A stretch of 52,504 bases of DNA from contig NZ_JAPNNL010000029.1 in assembly GCF_027620315.1 (NCBI RefSeq), positions 1 through 52,504 of the forward strand, written 5' to 3'. The stretch comes from Nonomuraea corallina (lineage in GTDB: Bacteria > Actinomycetota > Actinomycetes > Streptosporangiales > Streptosporangiaceae). A program made the position numbers and the translations under genes. The stretch's first letter is position 1. Each line of letters begins with the position of its first letter. The notes under the pieces are model-generated. The model was not told the DNA's origin. It was given only the letters and a program-made list of their open reading frames with translations, and did no database searches. Shown here piece by piece: positions 41,249 to 50,273 of the stretch.

Positions 41249-43594
41249 TCACGAGTTGCGGTCGTCACCCTCGGAGCCGCTGCCGCGAGTGCGGACGCGG
41301 GTGCGGGTGCGGCGCGGACGGTCGGACTTGTCGCCGCCGTCGGCCGCGGAGGCCGCGGGGGCCGCGGGGCCCTCGGCCTGGCCGTCGTCGCCGGACTCGC
41401 CCCTGGCCTCCTTCTCGGCGGCCTCTTTCTCGATGACCTCGACGGGCACCAGCGACAGCTTGCCGCGCTGGTCGATCTCGGCGATCTCCACCTGGACCTT
41501 CTCGCCGACGCTCATGACGTCCTCGACGTTCTCGATGCGCTTGCCGCCGTGCAGCTTGCGGATCTGGGAGACGTGCAGCAGGCCGTCCTTGCCGGGCATG
41601 AGCGAGACGAACGCGCCGAAGGCGGCGATCTTCACGACCGTGCCCAGGTAGCGCTCGCCGACCTCGGGCATGTGCGGGTTGGCGATCGCGTTGATCGCCG
41701 ACCGCGCGGCCTCGGCCGAGGTGCCGTCGGTGGCGCCGATGTAGATGGTGCCGTCGTCCTCGATGGTGATCTCGGCGCCGGTGTCGTCCTGGATCTGGTT
41801 GATCATCTTGCCCTTCGGGCCGATGACCTCACCGATCTTGTCGACCGGGACCTTGATGGTGATGATGCGCGGCGCCGTCGGGTTCATCTCCGCCGGGGAG
41901 TCGATGGCCTCCTGCATCACCTCGAGGATCGCCAGCCGGGCGCCCTTGGCCTGCTTGAGCGCGCCCGCCAGGACCGAGGCGGGGATGCCGTCGAGCTTGG
42001 TGTCGAGCTGCAGGGCGGTGATGACGTCCCTGGTGCCGGCGACCTTGAAGTCCATGTCGCCCATCGCGTCCTCGGCGCCGAGGATGTCGGTCAGGGTGAC
42101 GTAGGTGTCGCCCTCGCCGATCAGGCCCATCGCGATGCCCGCGACCATCTCCTTGAGCGGCACGCCGGCGTCGAGCAGCGACATCGTGGACGCGCAGACC
42201 GAGCCCATCGAGGTCGAGCCGTTGGAGCCGAGCGCCTCGGAGACCTGGCGGATCGCGTACGGGAACTCCTCGCGCGACGGCAGGACCGGGATCAGCGCCC
42301 GCTCGGCGAGCGCGCCGTGACCGATCTCGCGCCGCTTGGGCGAGCCCACCCGGCCGGTCTCACCGGTGGAGTAGGGCGGGAAGTTGTAGTTGTGCATGTA
42401 GCGCTTGGTCCGCTCGGGGTTGAGCGTGTCGATGACCTGCTCCATGCGCAGCATGTTGAGGGTGGTGATGCCCATGATCTGGGTCTCGCCGCGCTCGAAC
42501 AGGGCCGAGCCGTGCACCCGGGGCACCACGTGGACCTCGGCGGACAGCGCGCGGATGTCCTTGGTGCCGCGGCCGTCGATGCGCACGCCCTCCTTGATGA
42601 CCCGCTCGCGCATGAGCTTCTTCATCAGCGAGCGGAAGGCGGCGGAGATCTCCTTCTCGCGGCCCTCGAACTCGGGCAGCAGCTTCTCGCCGGCCAGGGC
42701 CTTGACCCGGTCGAGCTCGTTCTCGCGCTCCTGCTTGCCGGCGATGGTGAGCGCGGCGGCCAGCTCGTTCTTCACCGCGGCCTCCACGGCGGCCAGGACG
42801 TCGTCTTGGTAGTCGAGGAAGAGCGGGTACTCGGCGGTCTCCTTGGCGGCGACCCGCGCGATGCGGGACTGCGCCTCGCACAGCACCTTGATGAACGGCT
42901 TGGCGGCCTCAAGGCCCTCGGCCACGGTCTCCTCGGTGGGCGCGACCGCGCCTTCGGCGACCAGCTTGAGGGTGTCGCGGGTGGACTCGGCCTCCACCAT
43001 CATGATGGCGACGTCGCCGTCGGCGAGCACCCGCCCGGCCACGACCATGTCGAACGTGGCCCGCTCCAGCTCGTGGTGGGTCGGGAAGGCCACCCACTGG
43101 CCCTCGATCAGGGCGACGCGGACGCCGCCGATCGGGCCGGAGAACGGCAGGCCGGCGAGCTGGGTGGACAGCGACGCGGCGTTGATCGCCACCACGTCGT
43201 AGAGGTGCTCGGGGTTGAGCGCCAGGATGGTGGCGACCACCTGGATCTCGTTGCGCAGGCCCTTGACGAACGAGGGGCGCAGCGGCCGGTCGATCAGCCG
43301 GCAGGTGAGGATGGCGTCCTCGGACGGCCGGCCCTCACGGCGGAAGAACGAGCCGGGGATGCGGCCCGCGGCGTACATGCGCTCCTCGACGTCCACGGTG
43401 AGCGGGAAGAAGTCGAGGTTCTCCCGCGGCTGCTTGGACGCGGTGGTCGCGGACAGCACCATCGTGTCGTTGTCGAGATAGGCGACGGCGCTGCCGGCCG
43501 CCTGGCGCGCGAGTCGGCCGGTCTCGAACCGGATTGTGCGTGTGCCGAAAGAGCCGTTGTCGATGACGGCTTCAGCGGTGTGGACACCCTCCAC
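41249..43594 (-). CDS. pnp: Polyribonucleotide nucleotidyltransferase
   Basis: A 781-residue PNPase. Two RNase PH domains (about 10-240 and 330-560) flank a helical linker; the second has [23 protein letters not shown] and the metal-binding aspartates in [20 protein letters not shown] and S1 domains follow ([12 protein letters not shown], then [21 protein letters not shown]), and a basic, Arg/Gly-rich tail ends the protein. It degrades RNA phosphorolytically. The GTG at 43594 has AAGGAGG upstream. Confidence 0.97.
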   Translation of the reverse strand: MEGVHTAEAVIDNGSFGTRTIRFETGRLARQAAGSAVAYLDNDTMVLSATTASKQPRENLDFFPLTVDVEERMYAAGRIPGSFFRREGRPSEDAILTCRLIDRPLRPSFVKGLRNEIQVVATILALNPEHLYDVVAINAASLSTQLAGLPFSGPIGGVRVALIEGQWVAFPTHHELERATFDMVVAGRVLADGDVAIMMVEAESTRDTLKLVAEGAVAPTEETVAEGLEAAKPFIKVLCEAQSRIARVAAKETAEYPLFLDYQDDVLAAVEAAVKNELAAALTIAGKQERENELDRVKALAGEKLLPEFEGREKEISAAFRSLMKKLMRERVIKEGVRIDGRGTKDIRALSAEVHVVPRVHGSALFERGETQIMGITTLNMLRMEQVIDTLNPERTKRYMHNYNFPPYSTGETGRVGSPKRREIGHGALAERALIPVLPSREEFPYAIRQVSEALGSNGSTSMGSVCASTMSLLDAGVPLKEMVAGIAMGLIGEGDTYVTLTDILGAEDAMGDMDFKVAGTRDVITALQLDTKLDGIPASVLAGALKQAKGARLAILEVMQEAIDSPAEMNPTAPRIITIKVPVDKIGEVIGPKGKMINQIQDDTGAEITIEDDGTIYIGATDGTSAEAARSAINAIANPHMPEVGERYLGTVVKIAAFGAFVSLMPGKDGLLHVSQIRKLHGGKRIENVEDVMSVGEKVQVEIAEIDQRGKLSLVPVEVIEKEAAEKEARGESGDDGQAEGPAAPAASAADGGDKSDRPRRTRTRVRTRGSGSEGDDRNS

Positions 43595-43913
43595 GGGGGA
43601 CCTCCTTGGTCAGTCGGTCTCCCGCGCCCATTTCACCGGCACCCTCGTGCGTCACGGGAATGGTGCCGCCCCACCGTCATGACAGGTGGAGACTTTCGGC
43701 GGCAGTCCGTCGTACGGACTTCCCATGTGTAGGTGCAGCGCCGGTCTTCGATCGAAGCGCCCGGTCATATACCGGAAGCCACTACCGAGGACCGGCCCGC
43801 AGGCGTCGCGGGTCGCATGGTGCTGAGCGGACGCGGGGGCTTTCAGTGTCTCGGTTATTCAGTTGTACGTCAGGCGCGCGGCCCTCGGCCACGGGACTCG
43901 CCGGACGAATAGC
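43595..43913 (-). other. pnp upstream leader region
   Basis: A 319-bp gap between the rpsO terminator and pnp. It contains a CGGCACC/GGTGCCG inverted repeat (43637-43643 and 43662-43668) close to the pnp start, a perfect 12-bp palindrome CTTCGATCGAAG (43746-43757) and a TATATGACC box on the minus strand near 43770 that might be a pnp promoter. PNPase genes are often autoregulated through a leader hairpin, but that is only an analogy here. Confidence 0.45.
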
Positions 43914-43946
43914 AGAAGGGAGCGGCGTCCTCCGCCGCTCCCTTCT
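43914..43946. terminator. rpsO terminator, 14-bp perfect stem
   Basis: AGAAGGGAGCGGCG (43914-43927) pairs exactly with 43933-43946 around a 5-nt loop, starting 3 bp beyond the rpsO stop. Without a T-run some read-through into pnp is possible. Confidence 0.8.
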
Positions 43947-43949
43947 ATG

Positions 43950-44219
43950 TTATCGGCGCAGGCCGAGTCGCTCGATGAGCGAACGGTAACGCGCGATGTC
44001 GACATTCTGCAGGTACTTCAGCAGGCGACGGCGGCGGCCCACGAGGAGCAGCAGGCCACGACGGCTGTGGTGGTCGTGCTTGTGGGTCTTGAGGTGCTCG
44101 GTCAGCTCGCTGATGCGCTTGCTCAGCAGGGCGATCTGCACCTCGGGGGACCCGGTGTCACCGTCGGTCGTCGCGTATTCGGCGATGATGGTCTTCTTGG
44201 CAGCGGTGTCGAGCGACAC
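43950..44219 (-). CDS. rpsO: 30S ribosomal protein S15
   Basis: An 89-residue S15 with the full family pattern: [34 protein letters not shown] and RRRLLKYLQ, with a C-terminal [10 protein letters not shown]. It binds 16S rRNA in the central domain. The GTG at 44219 has AAGGAG upstream. The rpsO-pnp order is the conserved bacterial arrangement. Confidence 0.97.
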   Translation of the reverse strand: MSLDTAAKKTIIAEYATTDGDTGSPEVQIALLSKRISELTEHLKTHKHDHHSRRGLLLLVGRRRRLLKYLQNVDIARYRSLIERLGLRR

Positions 44220-44387
44220 GGCTCTCCTTACGAGCTACGGGCACGCGCGGATGTGAAGGTGCGAACGACCGTGCGTGCCTACAGTCGCCGCGTCGAAGGC
44301 CTTCAGGGCAGCGCACGGCGCCGCCGTCACAGAGCCGACATGTAAGACTACCATCACGGAACCGATGCCCGCGCGAAGGCGCGCAGC

Positions 44388-44789
44388 CTACACGTACTGC
44401 GCCACGTACTCCCCCGCGGGCTCGATGGGCTGGATGACGTCGATGAGGACCCCGTTGGGGTCGGCCACGATGAAGTGCCGCTGGCCGAAGTCCTCACTGC
44501 GCAGCGGCAGCGCGGGGGCGAGCCCCTCGCCCGTGACGAGCCGCTCCCACTCGGCGTCGGCGTCGCCGACCTCGAAGTTGAGCAGCAGCCCGGCCGCCTT
44601 CTTACGGTACCCCTCGGGCAGCGTGGGGTGCATGTGGTCGAGCAGGGCCAACTCGTACGCGTCGCGCCTGAGGCTGATGTACCAGTCGGCTTCGAAGGTG
44701 ACCTCGAACCCGAACAGCCGCACGTAGAAGTCGCGCGACTCGGCCACCTTGTCGGTGCAGATCACCGGATAGAAGCTGGTCAGCTCCAT
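44388..44789 (-). CDS. VOC superfamily (glyoxalase-like) protein
   Basis: A 133-residue single-domain VOC protein ([47 protein letters not shown]). The beta-alpha-beta-beta-beta pattern occurs twice, and E/H metal ligands are plausible but not certain. AGGAGG lies 6 nt before the ATG at 44789. It is divergent from a TetR regulator across two matching operator sites, so it is probably repressed by that regulator. It may be a dioxygenase-like or resistance-type protein; substrate unknown. Confidence 0.85.
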   Translation of the reverse strand: MELTSFYPVICTDKVAESRDFYVRLFGFEVTFEADWYISLRRDAYELALLDHMHPTLPEGYRKKAAGLLLNFEVGDADAEWERLVTGEGLAPALPLRSEDFGQRHFIVADPNGVLIDVIQPIEPAGEYVAQYV

Positions 44790-44804
44790 GATCCCTCCTG
44801 TTCG

Positions 44805-44819
44805 CATACCGTCGGTATG
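44805..44819. promoter_or_regulatory. TetR operator site 1 (perfect 15-bp palindrome)
   Basis: CATACCGTCGGTATG is symmetric around a central T and lies just upstream of the VOC gene's ribosome-binding site, in the VOC/TetR divergent promoter region. It recurs at 44838-44852. Confidence 0.75.
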
Positions 44820-44837
44820 TGAAGGTACACTAGTTCG

Positions 44838-44852
44838 CGTACCATCGGTATG
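44838..44852. promoter_or_regulatory. TetR operator site 2
   Basis: CGTACCATCGGTATG matches site 1 at 13 of 15 positions. A TACACT box (44826-44831) lies between the sites, which puts site 2 at or near the start of the TetR transcript. Confidence 0.7.
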
Positions 44853-44870
44853 TCAACAGGGACGGGCGCC

Positions 44871-45464
44871 ATGACGAGAACCAGGGCCGAGCAGCGCGAG
44901 GCGACCAGGCGCGCGCTGGTCGCGGTCGGCAGGCGGCTCTTCGCGGGCAGGGGCTACGCCGCGGTGGGCCTGGCGGAGATCGTGAGGGAGGCGGGGGTGA
45001 CCAAGGGCGCGCTCTACCACCACTTCGACGGCAAGGCGGCGCTGTTCCGCGCGGTGCTGGAGGAGGTGCAGCAGGAGATGGGGGCCCGGGTGGCGGCCGA
45101 GGCCGACGCGGAGGGCGACCCGTGGGAGCAGCTCAAGGCCGGATGCGCCGCGTTCGTGCGGGCCGCCGCCGACCCCGACGTGCAGCGGATCATGCTCATC
45201 GACGGCCCGGCCGTGCTCGGCTGGAACGAGTGGCGGGCGATAGACGAGGCCACCTCCGCCCGCCACCTGGGCGAGGCGCTCGCGGCGCTCGCCGAGGCGG
45301 GCACGATCGCGCCCCACCCGGTCGCCCCGCTCACCCGGCTGCTGTCGGGGGCGATGAACGAGGCGGTGCTGTGGCTGGCCCAGCCGCAGGCCCGGCCCGG
45401 CGACCTGGACGACACGCTGGCCGCGCTGTCACGGCTGCTGGACGGGCTGAAGGTCAGGACGTGA
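44871..45464 (+). CDS. TetR family transcriptional regulator
   Basis: A 197-residue repressor. Residues about 5-55 form the TetR helix-turn-helix (ALVAVGRRLFAGRGYAAVGL, then EIVREAGVTKGALYHHF). The remainder is an alpha-helical ligand domain. The ATG at 44871 is preferred; the ATG at 44850 falls within operator 2. Twin palindromes in front of it indicate autoregulation plus control of the divergent VOC gene. Its 3' end overlaps ribF on the other strand by 11 bp. Confidence 0.9.
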   Translation: MTRTRAEQREATRRALVAVGRRLFAGRGYAAVGLAEIVREAGVTKGALYHHFDGKAALFRAVLEEVQQEMGARVAAEADAEGDPWEQLKAGCAAFVRAAADPDVQRIMLIDGPAVLGWNEWRAIDEATSARHLGEALAALAEAGTIAPHPVAPLTRLLSGAMNEAVLWLAQPQARPGDLDDTLAALSRLLDGLKVRT

Positions 45465-46389
45465 GGCGGCGGACCTCGTCGACGTCGGCGTGGATCTGGC
45501 CGACGAGCTCCTCGATCGAGTCGAACCGGGTGTTGCCCCGCAGCCTGGCGGCGAAGTCGACCGCCACGTGCACCCCGTACAGGTCCAGGTCGTCGCGGTC
45601 GAGCGCGTACGCCTCGACCGTGCGCGGCACCCCCTCGAACGTCGGGTTGGTGCCCACCGAGATCGCGGCCGGCCAGCGCTCGCCCTCGTAGAGGGCGGGC
45701 AGGTTGGCCACGGGCACGCACTCCAGCCACCCCGCGTAGACCCCGTCGGCCGGGATGGCGGTCTGCGGCGGCGTCTCGACGTTGGCGGTCGGGAAGCCGA
45801 GCTGCCGGCCGCGCTGGTAGCCGCGCACCACCACGCCCTCCACCCGGTGCGGCCTGCCCAGCCCGTCGGCGGCGCCGGCCACGTCGCCCGCGACCAGCCG
45901 CTCGCGGATCAGCGTCGAGGACACGCCCTCGACCAGCGGCACCCCTTCGGCCGCGAAATCGTACTTCTCCCCCAGCGCGCGCAGCGTCTCGACGTCGCCC
46001 GCCGCGTCGTGGCCGAACGAGAAGTCCGCCCCCACCACGACCGCCGCCGCGCGCAGCCGCTCGGCGAGCACCGTCCGCGCGAACTCCGCCGGGCCGAGCC
46101 TGGCCAGCTCCAGGGTGAAGGGCAGCACGACCACCTCGTCCACGCCCAGCTCGCGCAGCAGGCCGGACCTGCGCTTGGCCGTGGCCAGGCGCAACGGCCG
46201 GTAACCGGGGCGCACGACCTCCTCGGGAGGCGGCTCGAAGGTCAGCGCGACCGTGCGCAGGCCACGCTCGGCGGCGGTCTCCACGGCCCGCTCGACCACC
46301 CGCCGGTGGCCGCGATGCACGCCGTCGAACACGCCGATCGTGACGACCGACCGCTCCGAATCCCGCACGCCCGCCCCCATTCCCCTCAT
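45454..46389 (-). CDS. ribF: Bifunctional riboflavin kinase/FAD synthetase
   Basis: A protein of about 311 residues. The N-terminal FAD synthetase half has VTIGVFDGVHRGHRRV and ADFSFGHDAAGD and STLIRERL. The C-terminal kinase half has GRQLGFPTANV, GVYAGW and the ISVGTNPTFEG motif. It phosphorylates riboflavin to FMN and adenylates FMN to FAD. ATG at 46389 (GGAGGG about 10 nt upstream) is chosen; ATG at 46380 is possible. The ribF-truB cluster position is typical, here with a methyltransferase gene inserted between them. Confidence 0.93.
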   Translation of the reverse strand: MRGMGAGVRDSERSVVTIGVFDGVHRGHRRVVERAVETAAERGLRTVALTFEPPPEEVVRPGYRPLRLATAKRRSGLLRELGVDEVVVLPFTLELARLGPAEFARTVLAERLRAAAVVVGADFSFGHDAAGDVETLRALGEKYDFAAEGVPLVEGVSSTLIRERLVAGDVAGAADGLGRPHRVEGVVVRGYQRGRQLGFPTANVETPPQTAIPADGVYAGWLECVPVANLPALYEGERWPAAISVGTNPTFEGVPRTVEAYALDRDDLDLYGVHVAVDFAARLRGNTRFDSIEELVGQIHADVDEVRRLTS

Positions 46390-46460
46390 CCCGGATCGAC
46401 CCTCCAAGACTGCCATGCGCCGTCCCGTCGCCCGCAACCGAGGGCGGTACGATCCGCTGC

Positions 46461-47480
46461 ATGCCTCGATACGCGCTGCTGATCCTGCCTGCCTTCAACC
46501 GGGTCTACGCCGACAGCGCGCCCCGCCTGACCCGCGCCGAGCTGGCCGTCTTCGCCGAGCGCGGGCTGACGGCCGACGTGCCCGCCATCGAGGAGACCCG
46601 CATCGGCGGGCTGCCGTACGTCACCTTCACCACCTCGGCGCCGCTCTCCGGCGCGGACGTGGCGCTGCTGTCCAACCTGTCGTCGGTCTACGCGCTGTTC
46701 GAGGTGGAGGGCGAGCTGCTGCGGCCGGTGGAGCTCAGCCCGCTCGACCGGCTGAGCAGCGACCTGCTCACCATCCAGAAGTACGCCGGCAAGACCAACG
46801 AGCACTTCACCAAGCTGCTGCTCAACGTCACCGTGCTGGCCTCCGGCTTCCCGCTCGGCGGCGGGCTCGCCGTCCTCGACCCGCTGTGCGGCCGCGGCAC
46901 CACCCTCAACCAGGCCCTCATGTACGGCTACGACGCCTACGGGCTCGACCACGACGGCAAGGACTTCGAGGCCTACTCCGGGTTCCTGCGCACCTGGCTG
47001 AAGAACAAGCGGCTCAAGCACACCGCCGAGACCACGCCCGTACGCCGGCAGCGGGCGCTGGTCGGGCGGCGGCTGGACGTGGTGTTCGGCGTGACCAAGG
47101 AGGCCTACAAGGCGGGCGAGACCCAGAAGGTCACCGTGGTCAACGCCGACACCGTGCGCGCCAGGGAGTTCTTCAAGCCGCACTCCTTCCACGCCGTCGT
47201 CACCGACGCGCCCTACGGGGTGCAGCACGGCAGCAAGGGCGGCGCGGGACTGTCGCGCAGCCCGCTGGAGCTGCTGGAGCGCGCCGTCCCGGGCTGGGCC
47301 GAGCTGCTGAAGCCCGGCGGCGCGCTGGGCGTCTCCTGGAACACCTACGGCGGCGGCCGCGACGAGCTGGCCCGGATCCTCACCGGAGCGGGCCTCGACG
47401 TGGTCGACCATCCCGACTTCGAGCACTGGGTCGACCAGGCGATCGTGCGCGACATCATGGTGGCGCGCAAGCCCGGCTAG
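46461..47480 (+). CDS. TRM11-like SAM-dependent RNA methyltransferase
   Basis: A 339-residue protein. The N-terminal portion (about 1-110) looks like a THUMP-like or other RNA-binding domain. The Rossmann methyltransferase core begins at VLDPLCGRGTTLNQAL (SAM loop) and has the catalytic TDAPYGVQ in the D/N-PPY position. The pattern fits the TRM11/UPF0020 group that methylates guanine in tRNA. The ATG at 46461 has TACGAT 7 nt upstream and no ribosome-binding site, a leaderless start. Its TAG stop overlaps the stop of converging truB within CTAG. Confidence 0.85.
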   Translation: MPRYALLILPAFNRVYADSAPRLTRAELAVFAERGLTADVPAIEETRIGGLPYVTFTTSAPLSGADVALLSNLSSVYALFEVEGELLRPVELSPLDRLSSDLLTIQKYAGKTNEHFTKLLLNVTVLASGFPLGGGLAVLDPLCGRGTTLNQALMYGYDAYGLDHDGKDFEAYSGFLRTWLKNKRLKHTAETTPVRRQRALVGRRLDVVFGVTKEAYKAGETQKVTVVNADTVRAREFFKPHSFHAVVTDAPYGVQHGSKGGAGLSRSPLELLERAVPGWAELLKPGGALGVSWNTYGGGRDELARILTGAGLDVVDHPDFEHWVDQAIVRDIMVARKPG

Positions 47481-48349
47481 GAGACGAAGACGGCCAGCGG
47501 CTTCGACAGCCGGCCCTGCTCCTCCACCAGCGCCAGCAGCTCGCCGTCGGGGCCGAACATGCCGATCGGGCCCTTGCCCAGCCCGGCCGCGGGCAGCCGG
47601 CCGCCGTGCCTGACCACCCTGGCCTCCTCCACGCTCACGTCCCGGCGCGGGAACGCCGCCGCCACGGCCTCGCCGATCGGCAGGATCTCGCACTTCTCCG
47701 CGAGCTGGTCGAGGGTCCTGGCCCGGTCGAGCCCGTACGGGCCGACGTGGGTGCGGCGCAGCGCCGTCAGGTGGCCGCCGACGCCGAGCCCGGCGCCCAG
47801 GTCGCGGGCCAGGGCGCGGATGTAGGTGCCGGACGAGCAGCGCACGGTGGCGTCCACGTCGACCACGTCCCCCTGCCGCCGGAGGTCGCCGATCGCGAAG
47901 TCGTACACGGTCACCGGCCGCGCGGCCAGCTCCACCCCTTCACCGGCGCGGGCCAGCTTGTAGGCCCGCTCGCCGTTGACCTTGATCGCGCTCACCTGGG
48001 GCGGGATCTGCATGATCTCGCCGGTGAGCGCGGCCACGCCCTCCCGGATCCGCTCCTCGGTCACATCCGCGGCCGAGGAGGTCGCGGTGACCTGGCCCTC
48101 GGCGTCGTCGGTGTTGGTGGTCACGCCCAGCCGGATCGTGGCCGTGTACACCTTCTGGGTCAGCGCCAGGTGCCCGAGCAGCCTGGTCGCCTTCTCCACG
48201 CCGACCACCAGCACGCCGGTCGCCATCGGGTCGAGCGTGCCGGCGTGCCCGACCCTGCGGGTGCCGGCCAGGCGGCGCAGCCTGGCCACCACGTCGTGGG
48301 ACGTCCACCCGGCGGGTTTGTCGACGATGATCAAGCCGCTTTCGGCCAT
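47477..48349 (-). CDS. truB: tRNA pseudouridine synthase B
   Basis: A 290-residue pseudouridine synthase. The catalytic aspartate is D40 in VGHAGTLDPMATGVL, preceded by IIVDKPAGWTSHDVV. Later segments are YKLARAGEGVE and SSGTYIRALARDLG, and a C-terminal PUA-like part follows. It makes pseudouridine 55 in the T-loop of tRNAs. The ATG overlaps the stop of the upstream DHH gene (ATGA), showing translational coupling. Confidence 0.96.
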   Translation of the reverse strand: MAESGLIIVDKPAGWTSHDVVARLRRLAGTRRVGHAGTLDPMATGVLVVGVEKATRLLGHLALTQKVYTATIRLGVTTNTDDAEGQVTATSSAADVTEERIREGVAALTGEIMQIPPQVSAIKVNGERAYKLARAGEGVELAARPVTVYDFAIGDLRRQGDVVDVDATVRCSSGTYIRALARDLGAGLGVGGHLTALRRTHVGPYGLDRARTLDQLAEKCEILPIGEAVAAAFPRRDVSVEEARVVRHGGRLPAAGLGKGPIGMFGPDGELLALVEEQGRLSKPLAVFVS

Positions 48350-49371
48350 CACGCCTCTCTCAGCAGGGCCCGGAACTTCGCCATCGTGGCGTCGGGACTG
48401 TCGTACGAGGTGAAACCGGCCGCGTTGTGGTGGCCGCCGCCGCCCAGCGCGGCGCACACGTGCGCCACGTCCACGCGGCCCTTGGAACGGGTCGACACCT
48501 GCCAGGCGCCCTGGTCGTCCTCCTTCAGCACCGCCGCCACGTCGGCGTCGTCGGTGCGCCGCACCACGTCGATGATGCCTTCGAGCTCCGAGTACGGCAG
48601 CCCGTACGCGGCCCGGTCGACCCGGGTCACGTACGTCCACACCAGGCCGTCGTCCAGCACGGCCCGGTCCAGCGCGGAGGCCAGCACCTTGAGATAGCCG
48701 AACGGGGCGCGGTCCCACAGCTCCCTGGCGATCTCGTCGGTGTGCAGCCCGGTCGCCACCAGCCGGGCCGCCATCTGGTGCGCGGCCGGGCTGGTGGAGG
48801 AGTGGCGGAAGGAGCCGGTGTCGGTGACCAGCCCCGCGTACAGGCAGGTGGCGATGTCGCGGTCGAGCGAGCCGCCGAGCCGGTAGATGAGCTGCTCGGC
48901 CAGCATCGCGGTGGCCGCCGCGCGGGCGTCGATGAGGTCGACGGTGCCGAACCCGTCGTTGGACGGGTGGTGGTCGACCACGATGAGCGCGCGTGCCCGG
49001 CGGACGCTGCCCTCCAGCAGCCCCAGCCGGGCGACGGACGGCGAGTCGAACGTGATCATCAGGTCGGGGGCAGCCGGGAAGCGGTCGGGCGGCACCAGCA
49101 TGTCCTGCCCCGGCAGGAACCGCAGCAGGCGCGGCACGGTGAAGTCGCGGTCGCCGAACGAGGCGGACACCCGCTTGCCCATCGAGCGCAGCACGAACCC
49201 GACAGCCAGCATCGAGCCGAGCGCGTCGCCGTCCGGCGAGATGTGGCAGGCGAGCGCGACCTCGTCGGCCTCCGAGATGAGGCGGACCGTCCGCTCCCAC
49301 GCCTCCTCCGACACGGTGACGGAACCGCTCCTGGCCGGGCGGCCCCGCCTGTCGCGTACGTCGGGTGTCAC
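48349..49371 (-). CDS. DHH/DHHA1 phosphoesterase, NrnA-like (oligoribonuclease/PAP phosphatase)
   Basis: A 340-residue phosphoesterase. The DHH domain has [12 protein letters not shown] (H43, D47, D49) and the namesake [10 protein letters not shown]; the C-terminal DHHA1 domain ends in [10 protein letters not shown]. NrnA-type enzymes degrade short RNA oligomers and adenosine 3',5'-bisphosphate. The GTG at 49371 overlaps the rbfA stop (GTGA), which decides the start. Placement between rbfA and truB is usual in actinobacteria. Confidence 0.93.
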   Translation of the reverse strand: MTPDVRDRRGRPARSGSVTVSEEAWERTVRLISEADEVALACHISPDGDALGSMLAVGFVLRSMGKRVSASFGDRDFTVPRLLRFLPGQDMLVPPDRFPAAPDLMITFDSPSVARLGLLEGSVRRARALIVVDHHPSNDGFGTVDLIDARAAATAMLAEQLIYRLGGSLDRDIATCLYAGLVTDTGSFRHSSTSPAAHQMAARLVATGLHTDEIARELWDRAPFGYLKVLASALDRAVLDDGLVWTYVTRVDRAAYGLPYSELEGIIDVVRRTDDADVAAVLKEDDQGAWQVSTRSKGRVDVAHVCAALGGGGHHNAAGFTSYDSPDATMAKFRALLREA

Positions 49372-49817
49372 GGCGCCGCGGGCCCGTCCGGCTCGTCGTC
49401 CTCCGGCTTGCGGTACGGGTCGGCCTCGCCGGCGTAGGAGGCGCTCTCCGCCCGGCGGGCCACCTCGGCGTCCCGCGCCCGCGCGGCCATGATCAGGTCG
49501 TCGAGCTGGCGGGCGCTGTCGGGCAGGGGGTCGTGCTTGAACGTCAGCGTCGGGGTGAAGCGCACCCCGGTCTGGCGGCCCACCTCGGACCTGATGATCC
49601 CCTTGGCGCTCTCCAGGGCGGCCGCGCTGTCGGCACGCTCGGCCTCGGAGCCGAACACCGTGTAGAAGACCGTCGCCTCACGCAGGTCGGCGGTGATCCG
49701 CGTGTCCGTCACGGTGACGAAGCCCAGACGCGGGTCCTTGATCCGGCGCTCCAGCATCTCGGCGACGATCTGCTGGATGCGGTCGGCGAGCTTGCGGGCT
49801 CGTGCTGCATCCACCAT
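49368..49817 (-). CDS. rbfA: 30S ribosome-binding factor A
   Basis: A 149-residue RbfA with a KH-like fold ([32 protein letters not shown] in part) and the conserved [10 protein letters not shown], followed by an acidic C-terminal tail of about 40 residues. It matures the 5' end of 16S rRNA and aids growth in the cold. The ATG at 49817 has GGGGGAG 6 nt upstream and is preferred over an in-frame ATG at 49838. Confidence 0.95.
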   Translation of the reverse strand: MVDAARARKLADRIQQIVAEMLERRIKDPRLGFVTVTDTRITADLREATVFYTVFGSEAERADSAAALESAKGIIRSEVGRQTGVRFTPTLTFKHDPLPDSARQLDDLIMAARARDAEVARRAESASYAGEADPYRKPEDDEPDGPAAP

Positions 49818-49859
49818 GTTCGCTCCCCCTTCACGCACGACCGGCGGTCGCGCTGTCGT

Positions 49860-50156
49860 TCAGTCTTCGTCGTTGTAGAGCCGCTGCCTGGCGGACAGGA
49901 GCTCGATCTCGGGGCGAAAGGCCACCAGCCGCTCGCAGGAGTCCATCACCTCTTTGCAGTTACCCGCGGAGGCGGAGATCACCGCGATGCCGACCTCCGC
50001 CCTCCTGTGAAGGTCGAGATGGCCGACCTCGGCCACGGCCACGGCGGGAAAACGCCGCCGCAATTCGGCGACCAGGGGACGCACGACAGATCGTTTCTGC
50101 TTCAGCGACCGCACGTCGCCGAGCAGGATGTCCAGGGTCAGGGCACCCACATACAT
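49860..50156 (-). CDS. DUF503 domain-containing protein
   Basis: A 98-residue protein that begins MYVGALTLDILLGDVRSLK, the usual start of DUF503 proteins, followed by KRSVVRPLVAELRRRF and VAEVGHLDLHRRAEVGIAV. Function is unknown, but the gene is regularly found between infB and rbfA, as here, suggesting a ribosome- or translation-related role. No clear ribosome-binding site is seen for the ATG at 50156. Confidence 0.93.
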   Translation of the reverse strand: MYVGALTLDILLGDVRSLKQKRSVVRPLVAELRRRFPAVAVAEVGHLDLHRRAEVGIAVISASAGNCKEVMDSCERLVAFRPEIELLSARQRLYNDED

Positions 50157-50273
50157 CGTTGGCAGCCGCCGCTTGCACTGGTGTCGAGCGCACGCCGGGC
50201 CGGTGCGGCGAAGGACCGGCCCAGGCGCGCGTAAGGCGCCCGGCGGATGACCCGCCGGGCGCCCGGCCACGGG

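Noticed and set aside
40904..43732. 942-codon plus-strand frame opposite the M16 peptidase and pnp
   Set aside because: Antisense shadow of well-recognised genes in high-GC DNA; the translation is low-complexity Val/Asp/Gly/His-rich text.
45454..46460. FMN riboswitch upstream of ribF
   Set aside because: The gap to the divergent methyltransferase gene is only 71 bp and holds no conserved riboswitch core.
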